Below are positions 25,806 to 35,008 of a stretch of DNA of 53,858 bases, piece by piece; positions within the stretch are counted from its first letter, which is position 1; each line of letters starts with the position of its first letter. The stretch covers positions 7,641 to 61,498 of the forward strand of contig WTJK01000040.1 in NCBI GenBank assembly GCA_011524855.1, read 5' to 3'. Source of the DNA: Methanobacteriota archaeon (GTDB taxonomy: Archaea > Thermoplasmatota > Poseidoniia > Poseidoniales > Poseidoniaceae). The notes beneath the pieces are model-generated. The model worked only from the letters and a program-made list of their open reading frames with translations, made no database searches and had not been told where the DNA came from. Position numbers and translations under genes: made by a program.

Positions 25806-28800
25806 TCAGAACTCAAGGTCGTCCAACAGGGACTGGAGTTCGGCTGAGGCAGGCGTGGGGGCGGTTTGTTGAGGTTGCGGTGGAGGCGACGCCACCACGG
25901 GCTGCTGGACCGGTTCGAGCGGCGAACCAAACGCACCCATCGGTGCTGCTGCCGCAGGGGCGGGTGCAGGCTGCGAATCAAGCCACTGTTGCCCGTAATG
26001 CTGCCACTGCTCCATGGTCCAGCCCGGCGGTAGACCGCTGGCTGGAAGCGGGGGTCCTGAGGCGTAGACCGGTTGGGCTGGCGCAGGCGTTGGCACGGCC
26101 GGGATGGACTTCACGGGTGCCGGTGGTGCAGCGCCAAAGGCAGAGGTTGCAACGGCGGGTTGGAAGCCTTGCGCTTCGAGGACCGCCATGGTGTCGTTCG
26201 ATCGGCTGCCTCGGGTGAACAGCAAGAACGCCACGAGGCCGATGATGATGAAGCCCAAGGCAAAGATGACCAGCGTCATCGTCGTGCCAAAGGTTTCGGA
26301 AACGCTTTCGAAGATGCCTTCGGGTGGGCGTTCGGCGACCGAGAAACTGAACGCCGTTTGCTTGCTTTCACCGTCGTCGTCCAAGACGGTTAAGGTCACG
26401 GTCCAGTCCCCGGGAGGCAGGTTTTGGATCGTCCAGGTGGGGCCGGTGTGGTCCGTGTCGCCCATCGTATCGCCATCGCCATCGAAATCCAGGTGGTTGC
26501 TGTCCCAACGGTACACAAGGCTGGCTTTGTCGCCTTCGGTCTCCACCGATTCCAAGGCAGACAACGTCAGGTTGTCCCCTTCCATCAGTTCGACGTCATC
26601 GGTTTCGAGGCTGATGACGGGGGTGGGGGGGAGGTTGATGACGCTGATGTTGGTGGAGGCGCTCGCCACGGCACCGTCGTCGTCGATCACGTTGACGGTG
26701 ACCCAGCGCACGCCCCGTGTGGACCACGAAGTGGACAAGACGTTCCCTTCCTCGTCGCAATCGTTGCCCCTGACACCGTCGTTGTCGCTGTCGTCCGTGC
26801 TGTCCAGGTCCCAACAAATTCTGAGGTTGGCCAGATCTGAGGCCGTGTCGTCAGCGGTCACGGTGAGGTTCAGCATTTCGTCTTCAAACACCGGGAGCGA
26901 AACCGGAAGTTGTGAGACGGTGGGCGGCACGTTGTGCACGTTGATGTAGGCCTCACGAAGTTCAGAGGTGGCGCCGTCGGCGTCGAACGCTTGAACGAGA
27001 ATGCGGTGAAGTCCGGACGTGTTCCATGCCACCGGTGAGAGGGCGGTGGTACCGACGCTCTGCACGGTCCAGTTTTCATCGTCATCGGCCGAAGGGAACC
27101 ACTGGACGATGACGGTCCCCTGGTCGTTGGCCGTGTCGCTGGCTTGGATGCCCAGCACCCCGACTTCATCTTCATCGATGTTCCAGTGACCTTCGCTGTC
27201 GGGTTGCTGCTCCTCCCCGGCGACGGTCAGCGTGGGGTAGTTCAGCGTTGGAGCCACGTTCAGCACGTCGATGGTCGTCGTGTGCGTGGTTTCTTCGCCA
27301 TCGTCGTCCGTGGCGACGGCCGTGACTTCCATGGTGCCTTCTTGGGTGGGCGTGAACGTGCAGTTGGCCTGCGTGAGGCCTTCCGAGCAGTCCAGTCCGG
27401 GCCACGACACGGTGACCTGCTGACCGGAGGGTGAGGTCGTGTCGATGTCGCTGATGTTCACGGCTTGCACCGTGATGGGGGACTCCACGTACACCGATGG
27501 GGCGTGTACGAGATCAAAGGTTGGTGCACGGTTGAGGATTTCAATCTCCACCGAAAGGTCGTCGATGTCCAATTCTTCATCGATGACGAGGACGTTGACC
27601 GTCCACATGCCGCTGTCGGACCAGTTCCACTGCGTCCAGCAACCAGGTGCTTCAATCACCTCGACCAGGCCGGGTCGCGACTCGATCTCAAAGCGGCATT
27701 CAACCGACCCACCGTCTTCATCGAAGCTCCCGGTGGCATTGAGGGTGACGTTCTCGTAGGTGTAGAGCGGGTCGTCGGTGGTGAGGTTGCCCGTCGGGGC
27801 TCGTCCGATGAACACCGCTACGGCGCCGTCGTTGTTGGAGCGGTTGGCGTCGGCCGTGACGTTCTCGTCGGGGTCCACTTCAAACATGAGGGAAGCGGTG
27901 CCGATGGGCATGGCCGGTGGCACGGTCCAATTGACCAACACCCGCTGTTCAGCGTAAGGTTCCACCTCGGCCATCTCATAACGTGCCACGGTGCCGTCAG
28001 GCGTTTCAACCTCCATCACGGTGGCTGGAGCGGTCAAAACACCGCGATTTTGAGCAGGCAACGAGAACGTCAGGACATCACCCGGTAGGGCGTTGTAGCC
28101 GATGGCTGCGCCCAGGGTGCTGGTGATGCCTCCACGGGTGCGCTCGACGATGACCGAAGCGGACTGTGCGATGAGGTCAACGCCCACGACGTTGAGGTCC
28201 TGGACCACGGTGGCGGTGCCCACGATTTTGTTCACCGGGTCGTACACCACCACGCCGTTGCTGGTGTGGTCGTCGCTGGCGGCGGTGTCGTCGGTTTGGC
28301 TTGAGACGTTCAGTCCAATTTGAGCTTGGCCGTTGTTGTCCGTGGTGGGGTTGAGGATGGTGTTGGCCACCTCGTAGCGCAACTGCAGATTGGTGTTCTT
28401 GACCGGCAACGGCGGTGCACTGGCGATGCTGTAGTCGATGTAGATCTGCTCCACGGCATCGGGGAGGGTGGCCAGCGTACCGGTCGTCACCTCCAGGACG
28501 GTGTTGCGTCCACCAGCGTCCGAGGCCGGGTCGACGCCGTTGGAGTCCGCAGGCGTGTAGGTTTTCAGGATCCAATCGATGGTGAAGCCGGCAGGGTTGA
28601 TGACACGGTTCCACACCGTCCCACGGACTTCGGGACAGTACCAGTTGAAGCCCACGTTTACGCCGGTGGCGTTCCATTCCGAAATCTTGTACGAGTCGTC
28701 GCAACCCGTGTACTGCGGTGTGTCGCCGTCTTCGGTGGGTGCACCAGCTTTCACCACTTGCCACGAGTTGTTTTCTGCGGTGGTCGCGTTGAACAACGAG

Positions 28801-29477
28801 GGGTCGAAGTAATCCGATGTACCGTTGACAACCGTTTCGGTTTGAAACGACATGGACCATTGGTCACCGTTTCGCATTGGAAAGTCGTGACGCTCTTTGG
28901 CGGGCGTGTAGAGGTTCGTGAAGTCAATATCACCAAGGTCCTGTTTGAGCCAATTTTGGGGGAATCCGAAAAAGCACGGAACAAAGTCAACGCCAAGGTA
29001 GAACGAGGAATTCATGAGGCCAAGGTCGCGTACTCGCATGAGGTCAAGGCCCCTGTATTCAATGTCAATGCGACCGTTGGTGGGGGTGCCGTCGACCTCG
29101 ATCGTTGCGCCACAGTTGGTGTTGGAATTGGCGCTCGTGAAATCCCCGGCAATGGTCACCTCATAGGCCAACACGGTTTGCCCTGTTGTGTCGGTCGTGT
29201 AGACGATGTCCGTCACTTCGTTGGCGGTGTCGCCGGTCAACGTGTTCAGGCTGGCCGAGACGTTGGCTTGCGCCAGCAGCGTGGCGATGTCAAATTGGGT
29301 TTCGTAGACCCACTCGTCTCCGACTCGGTACGCTGGGACATCAACCGTGGTTGACGAACCGCTCGACGCCATGGGCGCGAAGGGAGGATTGAGCAGGCGT
29401 TCGCCCACGGCAGCGTGGACGGAGGCACCCATCAAGAGCCCGAGCACCAGCACTGGCAAGAGGGATCTGCGGTTCAT
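25806..29477 (-). CDS. Giant secreted/membrane-anchored protein with CARDB- and PKD-like domains
   Basis: Signal peptide 'MNRRSLLPVLVLGLLMGASVHAAVG'; repeated PKD-like motifs ('GSFDEDGGSVECRFEI', 'VLVIDEELDIDDLSVEIEILNRAP', 'VNVIDDDGAVASASTNISVINLPP'); C-terminal TM; tail 'SGLPPGWTMEQWQHYGQQWLDSQPAP'. Confidence 0.85.
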   Translation of the reverse strand: MNRRSLLPVLVLGLLMGASVHAAVGERLLNPPFAPMASSGSSTTVDVPAYRVGDEWVYETQFDIATLLAQANVSASLNTLTGDTANEVTDIVYTTDTTGQTVLAYEVTIAGDFTSANSNTNCGATIEVDGTPTNGRIDIEYRGLDLMRVRDLGLMNSSFYLGVDFVPCFFGFPQNWLKQDLGDIDFTNLYTPAKERHDFPMRNGDQWSMSFQTETVVNGTSDYFDPSLFNATTAENNSWQVVKAGAPTEDGDTPQYTGCDDSYKISEWNATGVNVGFNWYCPEVRGTVWNRVINPAGFTIDWILKTYTPADSNGVDPASDAGGRNTVLEVTTGTLATLPDAVEQIYIDYSIASAPPLPVKNTNLQLRYEVANTILNPTTDNNGQAQIGLNVSSQTDDTAASDDHTSNGVVVYDPVNKIVGTATVVQDLNVVGVDLIAQSASVIVERTRGGITSTLGAAIGYNALPGDVLTFSLPAQNRGVLTAPATVMEVETPDGTVARYEMAEVEPYAEQRVLVNWTVPPAMPIGTASLMFEVDPDENVTADANRSNNDGAVAVFIGRAPTGNLTTDDPLYTYENVTLNATGSFDEDGGSVECRFEIESRPGLVEVIEAPGCWTQWNWSDSGMWTVNVLVIDEELDIDDLSVEIEILNRAPTFDLVHAPSVYVESPITVQAVNISDIDTTSPSGQQVTVSWPGLDCSEGLTQANCTFTPTQEGTMEVTAVATDDDGEETTHTTTIDVLNVAPTLNYPTLTVAGEEQQPDSEGHWNIDEDEVGVLGIQASDTANDQGTVIVQWFPSADDDENWTVQSVGTTALSPVAWNTSGLHRILVQAFDADGATSELREAYINVHNVPPTVSQLPVSLPVFEDEMLNLTVTADDTASDLANLRICWDLDSTDDSDNDGVRGNDCDEEGNVLSTSWSTRGVRWVTVNVIDDDGAVASASTNISVINLPPTPVISLETDDVELMEGDNLTLSALESVETEGDKASLVYRWDSNHLDFDGDGDTMGDTDHTGPTWTIQNLPPGDWTVTLTVLDDDGESKQTAFSFSVAERPPEGIFESVSETFGTTMTLVIFALGFIIIGLVAFLLFTRGSRSNDTMAVLEAQGFQPAVATSAFGAAPPAPVKSIPAVPTPAPAQPVYASGPPLPASGLPPGWTMEQWQHYGQQWLDSQPAPAPAAAAPMGAFGSPLEPVQQPVVASPPPQPQQTAPTPASAELQSLLDDLEF

Positions 29478-29561
29478 GGTTGCAGGTGGGTGTCCTGCTA
29501 CAAAAGGAAACGCACGGTGGCCAATGCGCCATGGCGACGCAACAGCAGCGAATCAGCGGGC

Positions 29562-30176
29562 TCAGAGCAGGTCGGCGAGTTCGTCCTTGATGATCTCCAC
29601 GGCTTCGAGGATCTCGTCCTTGTGGCGAGCACCGGTGATGACCATCTTGCCGGAGCCGAAGATGAGGCAGACCACCTTGGGGTCGTCGAGCCGGTAGATG
29701 AGGCCGGGGAATTGCTCGGGCTCGTACTCAACCTTGTCAAACGGCAGGTGGAACGTCAAGTGGTTCAAGTTGAGCTTACGGGGCACACCGGCTTGGGGCT
29801 CGCCGGTGAACTTGTCGACACCGTCGTAGTCCTCGGGGTAGTGAAGGGCGTAGGTGGCGACCATGTTCTGCACCTCAATGGTGACGTCTTCGAGGTCCCA
29901 GGTTTCGATGCCTGCGGATCGCAGGTCCTTGATCATGCGGTCAATGCCGGTGTGGATGTTGTCCTCGTCCTTTCCACCGGTGCACACGGCACGGCCGGAG
30001 CGGAACATCAGAATGGCCAGCTTGGGTTCGGTGACGCGGTAGACCACACCGGGAAATTGCTCGGGTTCGTATTCGCAGTTCAACTGGATGGCGATGTCGG
30101 GCAGGTCGAGTTCTTCGGCAACGCGGGTGCTGGCGACAACGTTCACGACGGTGAGGCGCTCTTCATCGGTGGTCAT
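29562..30176 (-). CDS. tbp: TATA-box binding protein
   Basis: Two direct TBP repeats: 'VNVVASTRVAEELDLPDIAIQLNCEYEPEQFPGVVYRVTEPKLAILMFRSGRAVCTGGK' and 'FDKVEYEPEQFPGLIYRLDDPKVVCLIFGSGKMVITGARHKDEI'. Start MTTDEERLTV at 30176. Confidence 0.96.
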   Translation of the reverse strand: MTTDEERLTVVNVVASTRVAEELDLPDIAIQLNCEYEPEQFPGVVYRVTEPKLAILMFRSGRAVCTGGKDEDNIHTGIDRMIKDLRSAGIETWDLEDVTIEVQNMVATYALHYPEDYDGVDKFTGEPQAGVPRKLNLNHLTFHLPFDKVEYEPEQFPGLIYRLDDPKVVCLIFGSGKMVITGARHKDEILEAVEIIKDELADLL

Positions 30177-30183
30177 ATAAAAG
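30174..30183 (-). promoter_or_regulatory. Second TATA-like element overlapping the tbp start codon
   Basis: Minus strand 'CTTTTATATG', 25 bp downstream of the first element and including the ATG. Confidence 0.5.
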
Positions 30184-30197
30184 CCGAAACGGGCCGA

Positions 30198-30210
30198 GTA
30201 TATAAAAGGA
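30198..30210 (-). promoter_or_regulatory. Archaeal TATA box for tbp
   Basis: Minus strand 'GAAATTCCTTTTATATACTC'; TATA core centred ~27 nt upstream of the tbp ATG. Confidence 0.75.
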
Positions 30211-30337
30211 ATTTCGGCATTGTACCACCTCGCCAAGCGTCCACTTGTCAAGTTCCATGAGCTGTCGTTCCGGTGATTGCCTTCCCTTGGCGACCACCCT
30301 GGCTGAAACTCGATCGGAAGATGTCTCAAGCGTTCGT

Positions 30338-30356
30338 CCAACGCTGCGAGCGTTGG
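30338..30356. other. Perfect inverted repeat / hairpin between mvk and tbp
   Basis: ccaacgct-gcg-agcgttgg: 8-bp stem, 3-nt loop, 7 nt past the mevalonate kinase stop codon. Confidence 0.6.
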
Positions 30357-30362
30357 CGCAAA

Positions 30363-31349
30363 TCATGCATCAAGCCATGATGCTTCGGCGCCATGGTTGC
30401 CGAGGGTCGTGATCATGGCGGTCCCTCCCGCCGCTTCAATCGCTTCTGCTGTGGCTTCGGGGTCTCGGGTGAGGGCCATCATGCACCCGCCGCCGCCCGC
30501 TCCGGTTAATTTCACACCCAGCGAGGTAGGAGATGCGGCGTCGATCAGCCGTTCCAGGGCCTCTGAGGACACACCAAGGCTTCGAAGGACGATGTGATTC
30601 TCGGTCATGGCGTGCCCAACGGCCTCTGCGTCGCCCGCTTTCAAGGCCGCAAGGCCGCGTCGTGTGATGGCCTCGATGGCGCCGATGGCTTGCCGCTGTT
30701 CGGGATGTTGAGCGAACCGCTCCGCAAGCTGTTGGACTTGCCTGGCCGTGGGTGCGTGAACGCCGGTGTTGCCGATGACGAGGTGAACCCCTCCGAGTTC
30801 AGCCGAGAGGCTGTGAATCGACCAGGTCACGGTCCCCTCCGAGGTGTCCAATGAACGGTCGTACCGGTGGATGAGGTCCTCCTCTTTTCGGTTGGACAAG
30901 ACCACCAAACCGCCGAGCAAACTCGTTGAGGTGTCCATCGGCGAGGCACGGCCGTGCTGTGCATCGGCTTCAGCGAGGTGGGCCCATCGCCCTGCTTCGT
31001 CTTCGGAAACGGATCGGTCGGTCATCCGTTCCAAACTGCGCAAAAACGCTGCACTCAGCGCAGCGCTGGACCCCAGGCCTGAAGCAGGCGGCAACGCACC
31101 ACCCACCACGACGTCCATCGGTTTCAGGCCGTCCACGCCGCCCCAACGGTCCATCAGTGACACGATGTGTGGATGTTTCGCAGCATGGAGCGCCATGCCG
31201 TTGACGGTCCACGCCGTCGAGGGTGTCAACGTCAGGGTCATCCGTTGCTCAATGGCGACGGCGACGGCCGGTGCGCCGTAGACCACGGCATGCTCTCCGA
31301 ACAAGATGCACTTTCCCGGGGCGGTGGCGAACACCCCGCGCTGAACCAT
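30363..31349 (-). CDS. mvk: Mevalonate kinase (GHMP family)
   Basis: 'ATAPGKCILFGEHAVVYGAPAVAVAIEQR', 'GALPPASGLGSSAALSAAFLRSL', 'GVKLTGAGGGGCMMAL'. Start MVQRGVFATAPGK. Confidence 0.92.
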   Translation of the reverse strand: MVQRGVFATAPGKCILFGEHAVVYGAPAVAVAIEQRMTLTLTPSTAWTVNGMALHAAKHPHIVSLMDRWGGVDGLKPMDVVVGGALPPASGLGSSAALSAAFLRSLERMTDRSVSEDEAGRWAHLAEADAQHGRASPMDTSTSLLGGLVVLSNRKEEDLIHRYDRSLDTSEGTVTWSIHSLSAELGGVHLVIGNTGVHAPTARQVQQLAERFAQHPEQRQAIGAIEAITRRGLAALKAGDAEAVGHAMTENHIVLRSLGVSSEALERLIDAASPTSLGVKLTGAGGGGCMMALTRDPEATAEAIEAAGGTAMITTLGNHGAEASWLDA

Positions 31350-31474
31350 GCCTTGACCTGAGGTTCGGACCTTATGTCCCTTCGCCCTCATCGCCCGCTT
31401 CCGAGGGAACTTGACGGTGCATTGAAGGAGCGCCGTTGTTTGGAAGGAACTGCGCAACAGCGTCAGGTGATGAC

Positions 31475-33529
31475 ATGGAGCACCCTTTGTTCATGGACTA
31501 CGGCCCCGTTCCAGGTTGGGCCATCCTTTTGGTATTGTTCGGCGTATCGGGCGGTTTTTTCCTCTACCAGGTGGTCAAAGCCACCCGGCTGGTGATGCTC
31601 GGACGCCCGGAAGACCGGTTTGACAACTGGGGCGCTCGAATCAAGGAAGTGCTCGTTGGCTGGCTCGGCCAAAAGAAAGTCCTCCAGGACCGAATCGCAG
31701 GTGGCATTCACGTGCTCATGTTCTGGGGATTCCTGATGCTCTCCACCGACATGTTTGACCTCGCCAGTGGCAACAAGTTCTCGCACGATGTGCTGCCCGA
31801 TTTGCTGCGAGGACCATGGAACCTCATGGTGGAGGTTGGCTACACGATTGCCTTTGTGGGCTGCGTGCTGGCGCTGGTGCGACGGGTCGTGTTCACGCCA
31901 GAGAAACTCAAGGGCAAATCGCAGCTCGAGGGCAACGTCATTTTGTTGCTTATCATGACCATCACCACCACATCCTTTGTGGTTGAAGCCGGTGAGGCGG
32001 GTGTTTCGGCCACATGGGAACCCATTGGGCATTGGGTGGCTGCCACCTTGGTGCCGTCAACGGCGGTCGTGGTGGCTGCGTATTGGGCGCACATGCTGGC
32101 CATTTGCGTCTTTTTGTTCCTGATTCCCTTGTCCAAGCACATGCACTTGGTGATGGCCTTCCCCAACGTGTTCTTCCACGATCTGCGGCCCATGGCCACC
32201 ATGGAACCCTTGGCTCGGGGCTCCGATGGAAAAGCGGTGCTGCTCGACGAGTTGGACGTGGAATCCTTCGGTGCCGTGAACTACACCGATTTCACGTGGA
32301 GGGACCTCATTGACGGTTGGGCCTGCACGTCGTGCGCCCGTTGCCAGGACGTGTGCCCTGCTTACGCCAGCGGCAAGGACCTCAACCCCATGCAGATCAT
32401 TCACGATGTCCGTCACTACGCCAACGACAACGTGACCACCTTGATGGCCGGTGAGACGCCCGAACAGGACATCATTGCCCGCTTTGGTGAGTCCTCCATC
32501 TGGGCCTGCACCACCTGCCATGCGTGTGTTGAGGCCTGCCCCATCTACATCGACCATGTTCCCAAACTCACGGACGCCCGTCGCCACATCATGATGGAGC
32601 GCATGGAATTTGACGCATCGGTTGAAGACACCGTGTTGCCGCTCATGGCCACCATTGAGAACCTTGAATCCGATTCCAACCCCTACGGCCTCCCTGCACA
32701 CGAGCGCGGCGAGTGGGCGGAAGGCTTGGACGTGAAGGTCGCTGAACCGGCCGAATACATCTACTTCGCAGGCTGCGCTGCGTCCTTTGACGAGCGCAAC
32801 AAGAAAGTGGCTCGCGACACGATCAGCATCATGAAAGAGGCCGGCCTTGATGTCGGTATCCTCGGCATGCAAGAAGGCTGCAGCGGTGACGCCGCTCGGC
32901 GGGCAGGCAACGAGTACTTGTTCCAGATGCTGGCAGAAACCAACTTGGCGACCTTTGAAGAGATTGGCGTCAAGAAAATCGTCGCTTCGTGCCCGCACTG
33001 CTTCCACACGCTGGGGAAGGAGTACAAGGACTACGGCGGCGAAGACATCGAAGTCATGCACCACTCGCAACTCATCAACCACCTCCAACAGGAAGGCAAG
33101 TTGCCTCAACCCAAGCACGACGGTTCGGTGACCTACCACGACCCCTGTTACCTGGGGCGCATCGGAGGAGAGCTCGAGGCGCCTCGGCAAGCCATCGGCG
33201 GCGTGGATGTCGAAGCCGATCGTCACGGACGTGAGTCCTTTTGCTGCGGTGCAGGCGGGGCACAAATGTGGATGGAGGAACACGTCGACGAGGGGTACGA
33301 CCGCGTCAACGTCATTCGGTCCAAGGAACTCGCCAACACCGGTGCTGATACCGTTGCCGTGGGTTGTCCCTTCTGTTCAACCATGGTGACCGATGGCCTG
33401 AGTGCCATCGGTGCAGAGATGGATGTGAAGGACATCGCAGAACTCGTATGGGAGCAAATCAAGGCCAACGACGCGAAAATTGAGGCCAAGAAAACAGCCA
33501 CGGAATCCGCCGACCTCGCCGAAGCATGA
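31475..33529 (+). CDS. Membrane-bound Fe-S oxidoreductase (HdrD/GlpC-like with N-terminal membrane cytochrome-like domain)
   Basis: N-terminal TM domain; ferredoxin motifs 'CTSCARCQDVCP' and 'CTTCHACVEACP'; CCG-type cysteine clusters 'SCPHCFHTLGKEY', 'YHDPCYLGR', 'FCCGAGGAQMW', 'GCPFCSTM'. Confidence 0.88.
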   Translation: MEHPLFMDYGPVPGWAILLVLFGVSGGFFLYQVVKATRLVMLGRPEDRFDNWGARIKEVLVGWLGQKKVLQDRIAGGIHVLMFWGFLMLSTDMFDLASGNKFSHDVLPDLLRGPWNLMVEVGYTIAFVGCVLALVRRVVFTPEKLKGKSQLEGNVILLLIMTITTTSFVVEAGEAGVSATWEPIGHWVAATLVPSTAVVVAAYWAHMLAICVFLFLIPLSKHMHLVMAFPNVFFHDLRPMATMEPLARGSDGKAVLLDELDVESFGAVNYTDFTWRDLIDGWACTSCARCQDVCPAYASGKDLNPMQIIHDVRHYANDNVTTLMAGETPEQDIIARFGESSIWACTTCHACVEACPIYIDHVPKLTDARRHIMMERMEFDASVEDTVLPLMATIENLESDSNPYGLPAHERGEWAEGLDVKVAEPAEYIYFAGCAASFDERNKKVARDTISIMKEAGLDVGILGMQEGCSGDAARRAGNEYLFQMLAETNLATFEEIGVKKIVASCPHCFHTLGKEYKDYGGEDIEVMHHSQLINHLQQEGKLPQPKHDGSVTYHDPCYLGRIGGELEAPRQAIGGVDVEADRHGRESFCCGAGGAQMWMEEHVDEGYDRVNVIRSKELANTGADTVAVGCPFCSTMVTDGLSAIGAEMDVKDIAELVWEQIKANDAKIEAKKTATESADLAEA

Positions 33530-33538
33530 GGTGGCACC

Positions 33539-34588
33539 GTGCTGTCGGCCAGCGACCAGCAAGCGTTGTTGAACTGGTACGACGAACACCAGCGTGATTT
33601 GCCTTGGCGGGCCACCGATGACCCTTGGGCCATTCTTCTCAGCGAGGTTCTTCTTCAACAAACCCAGGTCGCCCGAGGCTTGGTGTATTGGCAACGCATG
33701 GTGGAGGCCTTCCCCACGGTTGCATCCATGGCGCAGGCTCCGGTTGATGCGGTGCTCAAGGCGTGGGAGGGAGCGGGATACTACAGCCGAGCTCGCCGGC
33801 TTCATGCGCTGAGCCAGCGCGTTGTGCTCCCGGCGATTGAGGGGGGCTTTGATGGTCGGTTGCCTTCCTCCTACGATGCGCTGCTGTCCCTTCCCGGTAT
33901 CGGTCCGTACACCGCAGCAGCCGTGGCGAGCATTGCCTTTGGCCAACCGGTGGCCTGCGTGGACGGAAACATTCGGCGGGTCATGGCCCGGCAAACGGCT
34001 CAACCCGCCCCCGCTCCAACCGATGTTCAAACCTGGGCGGACGGTTCATTGCACGCCGAACGCCCTGGTGATTGGAATCAGGCATTGATGGAACTGGGTG
34101 CCACCGTGTGCACGCCCAAACGCGTGAGGTGCGAGCAATGCCCCGTTGCTCCTTCGTGTGCAGGGCGTTCCACGCCGGAACGCTATCCGCTGCCCAAACG
34201 GCAACGCATCAAATCCGTGGTGATGACCGCCATCGTCGATCACGATGTCCAAGGCCGTCCGCTGCTCCACCAGCGACCTTCAGCAGGGTTGTTCGGTGGT
34301 CTGTGGGGACCCGAGTATCTGGAAGGTCGAGTCCAACGCGGTGAAAAGTACCTCCACGCAGGGGTGGTGAAGCATCAACTCAGCCATCGTTCCATGACCG
34401 TTGATGTGCTGGTGGGTGTGTCTCCGGTTGCTTCGGATGGGGTGGAGCGTGCGGCCGTCGCTACTTCGACGCTGGATGAAAAAGTGCTGGCTCTTGCAAC
34501 ACGCGCTCTCGAGGCTTCCATGTCCAACGACGAGGACAAACGAAGGTCGTATGAGAAAAAGGAGGTTGGAGATGGTGCTGAGGTTTGA
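33539..34588 (+). CDS. mutY: A/G-specific adenine glycosylase
   Basis: 'WYDEHQRDLPWRATDDPWAILLSEVLLQQTQV', HhH 'LLSLPGIGPYTAAAVASIAFGQP', 'VDGNIRRVMAR', Fe-S 'CEQCPVAPSC', C-terminal NUDIX-like domain. GTG start. Confidence 0.92.
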   Translation: MLSASDQQALLNWYDEHQRDLPWRATDDPWAILLSEVLLQQTQVARGLVYWQRMVEAFPTVASMAQAPVDAVLKAWEGAGYYSRARRLHALSQRVVLPAIEGGFDGRLPSSYDALLSLPGIGPYTAAAVASIAFGQPVACVDGNIRRVMARQTAQPAPAPTDVQTWADGSLHAERPGDWNQALMELGATVCTPKRVRCEQCPVAPSCAGRSTPERYPLPKRQRIKSVVMTAIVDHDVQGRPLLHQRPSAGLFGGLWGPEYLEGRVQRGEKYLHAGVVKHQLSHRSMTVDVLVGVSPVASDGVERAAVATSTLDEKVLALATRALEASMSNDEDKRRSYEKKEVGDGAEV

Positions 34589-34883
34589 TGAACACTGGAG
34601 CGATATTTCCGAACGCTTTCGAAACCTGTTTGAGGGTTTGGGAGTTGTTACGGTCACCGAAGATCTCCTTTCCTTCCGTTCCATCCCTCCTGATGTGGCG
34701 ACCGGCATCGCGATCACGCGTTCGGGAGGGTTGGTGGCCAACATGCCCCTGCACGCTGTTGAAAGCCGTTTCACAACGGTCACGTACTCCTCAAGCCCAC
34801 CTTCGTTGACCCTCGATGGGGACGGCATGTCGTACACGTACGTCGTTCCACCGGCACTGCTCAAGCAGCGCAAAGACGGATGA
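34572..34883 (+). CDS. Conserved hypothetical protein (103 aa)
   Basis: MVLRFDEHWSDISERFRNLFEGLGVVTVTEDLLSFRSIPPD...; overlaps the end of mutY by 17 nt, suggesting coupling. Confidence 0.6.
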   Translation: MVLRFDEHWSDISERFRNLFEGLGVVTVTEDLLSFRSIPPDVATGIAITRSGGLVANMPLHAVESRFTTVTYSSSPPSLTLDGDGMSYTYVVPPALLKQRKDG

Positions 34884-35008
34884 AACCGTTTGACGCTCCC
34901 TCCTCCGGCGACGCTCCTTCAGGACGACGCGTTGACAACGACGCACGTGTTCGAGAACCAACACCAGCCTCCAGTGCAGGGTGGTTGTCGCCGGCCCTCA
35001 CGTCGCCA

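Noticed and set aside
28320-29354. Plus-strand 344-aa ORF
   Set aside because: Antisense shadow of the giant PKD-like surface protein.
30177-30341. N-terminal extension of the tbp ORF (MDERLRHLPIEF...)
   Set aside because: Contains the TATA elements and the intergenic region; TBP homology begins just after MTTDEERLTV at 30176.
32057-33283. Minus-strand 408-aa ORF
   Set aside because: Antisense to the Fe-S oxidoreductase, whose Cys motifs fix the coding frame.
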